NCBI GenBank assembly: GCA_035295745.1
Contig: DATGIL010000009.1
Span: 62,001-126,000 of the forward strand
Length of the DNA: 64,000 nt
Reading direction: 5' to 3'
DNA from: JAIQFL01 sp035295745
GTDB taxonomy: Bacteria > Acidobacteriota > Terriglobia > Bryobacterales > Bryobacteraceae
Positions 60,784 to 64,000 of the stretch are shown in pieces. Under the pieces are notes generated by a model. That model saw nothing but the letters and a program-made list of their open reading frames with translations, searched no databases and had not been told where the DNA came from. Each line of letters starts with the position of its first letter. The stretch's first letter is position 1. The translations under genes and the position numbers were made by a program.

Positions 60784-60859
60784 GGGGGTGTCGTCTAACT
60801 GGCAAGGATCGCTGGCTTTCAATCAGCGGATGCGGGATCGTTCCCCGCCGCCCCTACCA
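60784..60859 (+). tRNA. tRNA-Glu(TTC), atypical T-loop
   Basis: Acceptor GGGGGTG/CGCCCCT (with a G1-T72 wobble), D-arm GTCT...GGAT similar to known Glu tRNAs, anticodon stem GCTGG/TCAGC with loop CTTTCAA (TTC anticodon), T-arm GCGGG/CCCGC with loop ATCGTTC, A73, CCA encoded. T54 and A58 of the T-loop are replaced by A and T. Six bases after tRNA-Asp. Confidence 0.7.
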
Positions 60860-60873
60860 TTTTCGAGCGGACT

Positions 60874-61131
60874 ATGACTTTAAAAGAGCTGATCAAAGGT
60901 AAGCGAGTGCGCTTCCAGTATTACCGCGACGGCGCGCTCTGGTATCAAACCGAAGACGGATTCGAGTTCCCCGTTCCCATCGCGGATACCGGCACTGGAA
61001 TTTTCAGAGCCGAGGACGGCGCGATCCAGTTCATGCGCTGGATTCGTAAGCACCTGGAAGAGCGCGCCGGGTGGGAAAGAGAACGAGAGGAGCAGGCTCG
61101 AAACCTCCCTCGCAGTGCAGCGTCGGAGTAG
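60874..61131 (+). CDS. Small hypothetical protein after the tRNA cluster
   Basis: 85 residues, ATG 14 bases after the tRNA-Glu end. Reads MTLKELIKGKRVRFQYYRDGALWYQTEDGFEFPVPI in short parts (KGKRVRFQYYRDG, LWYQTEDGFEFPVP), then a charged helix (EERAGWEREREEQARN). Looks like a single small alpha/beta domain; no signal peptide. The family is not known to me. Being on the same strand directly after the tRNA genes, it may share their transcript. Confidence 0.7.
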   Translation: MTLKELIKGKRVRFQYYRDGALWYQTEDGFEFPVPIADTGTGIFRAEDGAIQFMRWIRKHLEERAGWEREREEQARNLPRSAASE

Positions 61132-61159
61132 TCGTTCACGCCATGGCCGCCGGTCCTTC

Positions 61160-62098
61160 CTACGCACGATGGTAGGGGACCGGCGCCGCCGGCCGAAACG
61201 ACTGCACCGCCCATTGCGCGACGGGCATCGCCTGAAGAGCCGACTCGACGATGGCCCGCAGCCGCTCTGGCGCGCCCAGCGCCCGCAGATTCAGAAGCAA
61301 CTCCTGCTCCGCCGCTGGAGACGCGTCCAGCGCTCCCTCCGCTTGGACTTCCCGGCCGTTTCCGGTCAGTGCTGCCTTCACATACCCGGACTCGCATTGC
61401 GCAATTGCCTTCAAGTGAACGATTCGAATTCCCTCGGCGGTCAAGGCGCGATCGAGTTCCTCCATCAGCGGACCAACGATCATCGCGGGGGAAACCGGCG
61501 GATCGGGCCGCACAGTCAGGCGCGCGTTCAGCCAGCCTAGGGCGGCCTCGGCATCCGCGTAGCGCACATAGTCCACTGCGACGGACTTCCCTCCTGCGCG
61601 AATTCCGCTCGACAGCAGAGTGTCGAGCCACCCGGGCACGTCCACACTGCGATCGATCACCAGATCCGCCTCTGCCACCTGCTGATCGAAGAGGTAGCGC
61701 AAATCGGATTCATCGGGCTGTTCGTGGATCAGGACCGTGAGCGGAGCGATGCGGTAGCTTGCGGCGTGATCGCGGAGCAGCGGGCGTAGCGTGGTCGCCG
61801 CAATGTCTGTGCAACTCCCGACTGCTTCGGCGAAGATCACCTCCGGCTGGCGCTCGCACAGGCGCTCCATCGCATCCAGCAAGTCGGGGAAGCGGCAACA
61901 GAAACAGCCGCTGCTGACCTGGTCTACCGCAACTCCGGAACGATGTGCCAATTCGGTATCGACCAGCTCACTGCCTTGGTCGTTCATCACAACTGCCGGG
62001 ACGATGCCGCGTGCTTGCAAGATCCGCGCCGCCCGGAGAATCAGAGTCGTCTTGCCAGCGCCCAGAAACCCGCCGACTACCGCCACCAGCGGCTTCAC
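61160..62098 (-). CDS. CobW/COG0523-family GTPase (metallochaperone-like)
   Basis: 312 residues. Walker A GGFLGAGKTT at 9-18, the metal motif GCFCC near residue 64, and AEAVGSCTDIAATTL. COG0523 proteins deliver metals such as zinc or cobalt to target enzymes. The usual CobW_C domain appears shortened or diverged. Its start overlaps the GH116 stop by four bases, so the two are translationally coupled, which is an odd partnership for a metallochaperone. No known metal-dependent target is nearby. Confidence 0.88.
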   Translation of the reverse strand: MKPLVAVVGGFLGAGKTTLILRAARILQARGIVPAVVMNDQGSELVDTELAHRSGVAVDQVSSGCFCCRFPDLLDAMERLCERQPEVIFAEAVGSCTDIAATTLRPLLRDHAASYRIAPLTVLIHEQPDESDLRYLFDQQVAEADLVIDRSVDVPGWLDTLLSSGIRAGGKSVAVDYVRYADAEAALGWLNARLTVRPDPPVSPAMIVGPLMEELDRALTAEGIRIVHLKAIAQCESGYVKAALTGNGREVQAEGALDASPAAEQELLLNLRALGAPERLRAIVESALQAMPVAQWAVQSFRPAAPVPYHRA

Positions 62099-64000
62099 GC
62101 GCGGAGTTCCTCACTTTCGCGAATCGTCTTCTCAGGCGAAGACTTCCTGCCGTTCACAGTGCACGACTTCACGGCGAGCGACCCGTGCTCGACCCGGATC
62201 GTCGCGCCTGCCGCGGTCATCTGAAAGGTGCCCCAGCCTGTGCCCGTGGCCCAGAAGCATCGATGTCCCACCGGCGCGTGGATCTCGACAGCCTGGGCGG
62301 GGCCGTCGTAGCGGAAGCCGCCGGCTGCCAGCACGCCGCTCCATGCCGACATGGCGCGCGCATAGTGGTGCCCGCATTCGGGCTCGTTCCAGGGGTTGCG
62401 CTTTTCGCCGTCATAGCGGGCCCGCACGCTGTGATAGAGTTCCAGGCCCTCGCGCCTCATCCCGGCGAAGAGCATCTGCGACGCGACCAGGTATTCGATT
62501 CCGGTCCACGCTTCTGCATAGTACGGGAACGGAATGCGCGGCCGCTCCGCTCTTCCGTAATCGCAGATCAACAGGGCCGATTCATTATTCAATGCATAGG
62601 TACGCTGTACCGATTGATGCTCGGTCAGGCTGCGGCGGAAGTTGTAGCGGAATAGGGACTGCAGAGCCTTGCGAGTATGGCTGGGATCCACCAGCGGTCC
62701 AAGACCCGCGACATCGGCAAGATACTGTCCAATCAATTGGTCTGCGAGGCATCCCGCTCCCACCTGGTATTGCGGATTGACCGTGTCTTCCGACCCCATG
62801 TCGCTGCGCAGTGAGGCCGCAATCTGGTCCTTCGCCACCCCGCGGATCTTCTGCACGTAGTATTCGCCGTTGAACAGGTTCGCATCAATCCATCGGCTGC
62901 CGTTCTCGAAGAGACGGTGGTATTCGGCGGCGGCGCTGTCGCCCATCGCGCGGGCCATCTCCTCGGCGGCCCGCAGCGCGCCCAGGTAATAGATCCCGCA
63001 CAGGGGATTCGGCCCGTAGAACTCCACGTCGTAGGTGTTGTGCTGGACGCCCTCCATCACTCCGTCGCGGTCCGCATCCCAACCGCCTGGGGTCCAGGCG
63101 AATTCCAGCGCGCGTTTGATGCCGGGCCAGAGATTGCGGAGCCATTCGCTGTCGCCGCTCAAGCGCCAGTCCAGATAGGCGTGCAGGATCTGCCCCATCG
63201 TTCCATCGGCGGCTGCAAAGCCCCAGAGCGGCTTGCCGTGCGGCAGGTTCTCGCGAAAGTGCAGCGCGCCGGCGTCATCCAGATCGTAGCCGAAGCTGGT
63301 GGCACGCAGGGAGCGCGCAAACGACGGGAACAGGTGGGGAGTGGTGGTCTCGTAGTTCCAGACGTGGGCGCAGCTTCCATGGCAGCAGCCTGCATGGTCA
63401 TTGGCGCCTTCGAAGCCGTGAAACTCGCCGTCGGCGGTGCGGAAACAGACCTGGGTCGCGAGCGTCGAAAGATTGGCACTGGCGGCGTCCTTGATCACGC
63501 CGGGTATCGTCGAATCGCGTAGCGCCGCTGCAAATCGCCGGGTCTTCCTCTCCAATTCCGGCAGGTGCCCGGTGGCATATTCCGCCGCTGCCCAGGCATC
63601 GGCAAAGCGCGTGCTGTACCAATTGCCGATGAGCGTGTCCTCCTCGCCTTTGGGCGCGTTCCAGCCGCATCGCCGCGGGGTGCGATTGGGAAAGTGCCAC
63701 GCCAGCAGGAAGGTGTATTCGCCATGCGCTCCCGGCGCGATCGTGCGGCCCACGCAGAGTGCGCCTACGCCGCTGCGCGCCTCGGGCTCCGGGCCGAGTT
63801 CGCCGTCGGACGAGAAGTCGTCCCAGTAGAGCATTGGCGAGTTCCACCAGCGGTCGCGCTGCCAGCCACGTAGATACGTGATGCGCGCATTCGCGGCATC
63901 CATCGATGCCAGAACAAAACTGCCCTTCAGAGCGTCGTGTGAGGGCAACTCCGGACTGTGCATGTACAGCCCGTCGAGCGATGGCGACGTGCGATGTTCG
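62095..64000 (-). CDS. GH116-family glycosidase (partial)
   Basis: At least 622 residues; the frame continues past the right edge without a start, so the N-terminus is missing. GH116 landmarks: WNYETTTPHLFPSF, GVMEGVQHNTYDVEFYGPNPL (with the catalytic Glu of the family in the EGVQHNTYD block), MGSEDTVNP, YYAEAWTGIEY. GH116 enzymes are about 900 residues and hydrolyse beta-glucosides or similar (the family includes GBA2). The visible part lacks a signal; with the N-terminus unseen, location cannot be stated. The GTPase gene at 61160 is coupled to its stop. Confidence 0.9.
   Translation of the reverse strand, partial: EHRTSPSLDGLYMHSPELPSHDALKGSFVLASMDAANARITYLRGWQRDRWWNSPMLYWDDFSSDGELGPEPEARSGVGALCVGRTIAPGAHGEYTFLLAWHFPNRTPRRCGWNAPKGEEDTLIGNWYSTRFADAWAAAEYATGHLPELERKTRRFAAALRDSTIPGVIKDAASANLSTLATQVCFRTADGEFHGFEGANDHAGCCHGSCAHVWNYETTTPHLFPSFARSLRATSFGYDLDDAGALHFRENLPHGKPLWGFAAADGTMGQILHAYLDWRLSGDSEWLRNLWPGIKRALEFAWTPGGWDADRDGVMEGVQHNTYDVEFYGPNPLCGIYYLGALRAAEEMARAMGDSAAAEYHRLFENGSRWIDANLFNGEYYVQKIRGVAKDQIAASLRSDMGSEDTVNPQYQVGAGCLADQLIGQYLADVAGLGPLVDPSHTRKALQSLFRYNFRRSLTEHQSVQRTYALNNESALLICDYGRAERPRIPFPYYAEAWTGIEYLVASQMLFAGMRREGLELYHSVRARYDGEKRNPWNEPECGHHYARAMSAWSGVLAAGGFRYDGPAQAVEIHAPVGHRCFWATGTGWGTFQMTAAGATIRVEHGSLAVKSCTVNGRKSSPEKTIRESEELRA

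Noticed and set aside
60251..60859. The tRNA cluster as proof of a prophage
   Set aside because: No integrase, capsid, terminase or other phage gene lies in the window; the atypical tRNAs alone are not enough.

Overview
The window looks like the chromosome of a soil-type Acidobacteriota, most likely a Solibacter/Bryobacter-like lineage. This is inferred from GC-rich DNA, an ADOP-type MacB/FtsX permease, an ECF sigma factor of the acidobacterial/planctomycete type, several Ser/Thr kinases with extracytoplasmic or TPR modules, large secreted peptidases with Gly/Ala-rich inserts, and many short intergenic repeats. No taxonomic marker gene is present, so the assignment is an inference from gene families.

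Layout. 1-6.8 kb: a partial secreted FAD oxidoreductase with an SLH domain, a TPR Ser/Thr kinase, a small beta-type protein, an ECF sigma factor and a secreted protein closed by a clear terminator. 6.8-18.1 kb: an ADOP permease with an M28 peptidase, cysD-cysN (CysN carries a dead APS-kinase relic), an S9 peptidase, a LolA-like protein and a Tat-exported amidase. 18.2-24.1 kb: a Fic protein preceded by four 24-bp direct repeats, then an ETF-quinone oxidoreductase overlapping an acyl-CoA dehydrogenase. 24.3-32.6 kb: a TonB-type protein, a Ser/Thr kinase ending in a SPOR domain, and a 1445-aa M14 peptidase. 32.6-37.6 kb: telomere-like G-rich inverted repeats, a TPM-nucleotidyltransferase-LemA cluster, and an aldehyde dehydrogenase, FAH-family dehydratase and [2Fe-2S] protein set suited to sugar-acid breakdown. 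37.7-41.5 kb: a pseudokinase with coiled coils, and an ECF sigma/anti-sigma/secretin-N-domain operon. 41.5-42.5 kb: two parS-like palindromes, a ~96-bp repeat array and a broken GNAT gene. 42.5-49.7 kb: MacA/MacB-type ATPase pair without a permease, accA, an enolase-superfamily dehydratase, an RraA-like protein and small genes. 49.8-52.8 kb: a decayed island (antitoxin fragments, HigB-like toxin fragment, transposase remnant) around a DUF6745-like gene. 52.9-59.4 kb: three tandem paralogous multi-pass membrane proteins split by a second ~97-bp repeat array. 59.3-64 kb: a racemase-like protein lacking both catalytic cysteines, a possible sRNA, five tightly packed atypical tRNA genes (Pro, Gln, Arg, Asp, Glu), a CobW-type GTPase and a partial GH116 glycosidase.

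How it fits together. The functional themes are signalling (three kinase-like proteins and two ECF sigma factors), secreted polymer breakdown (M28, S9, M14, amidase, GH116), sugar-acid and fatty-acid catabolism, and envelope functions. Points most worth following up are the Fic gene with its iteron-like promoter, the degenerate tRNA cluster, the nucleotidyltransferase wedged between TPM and LemA genes, the kinase-SPOR fusion, the CysC relic on CysN, and the related repeat families. Start sites were chosen from ribosome-binding sites and protein sense where possible; function assignments come from motif recognition only, without any database search.
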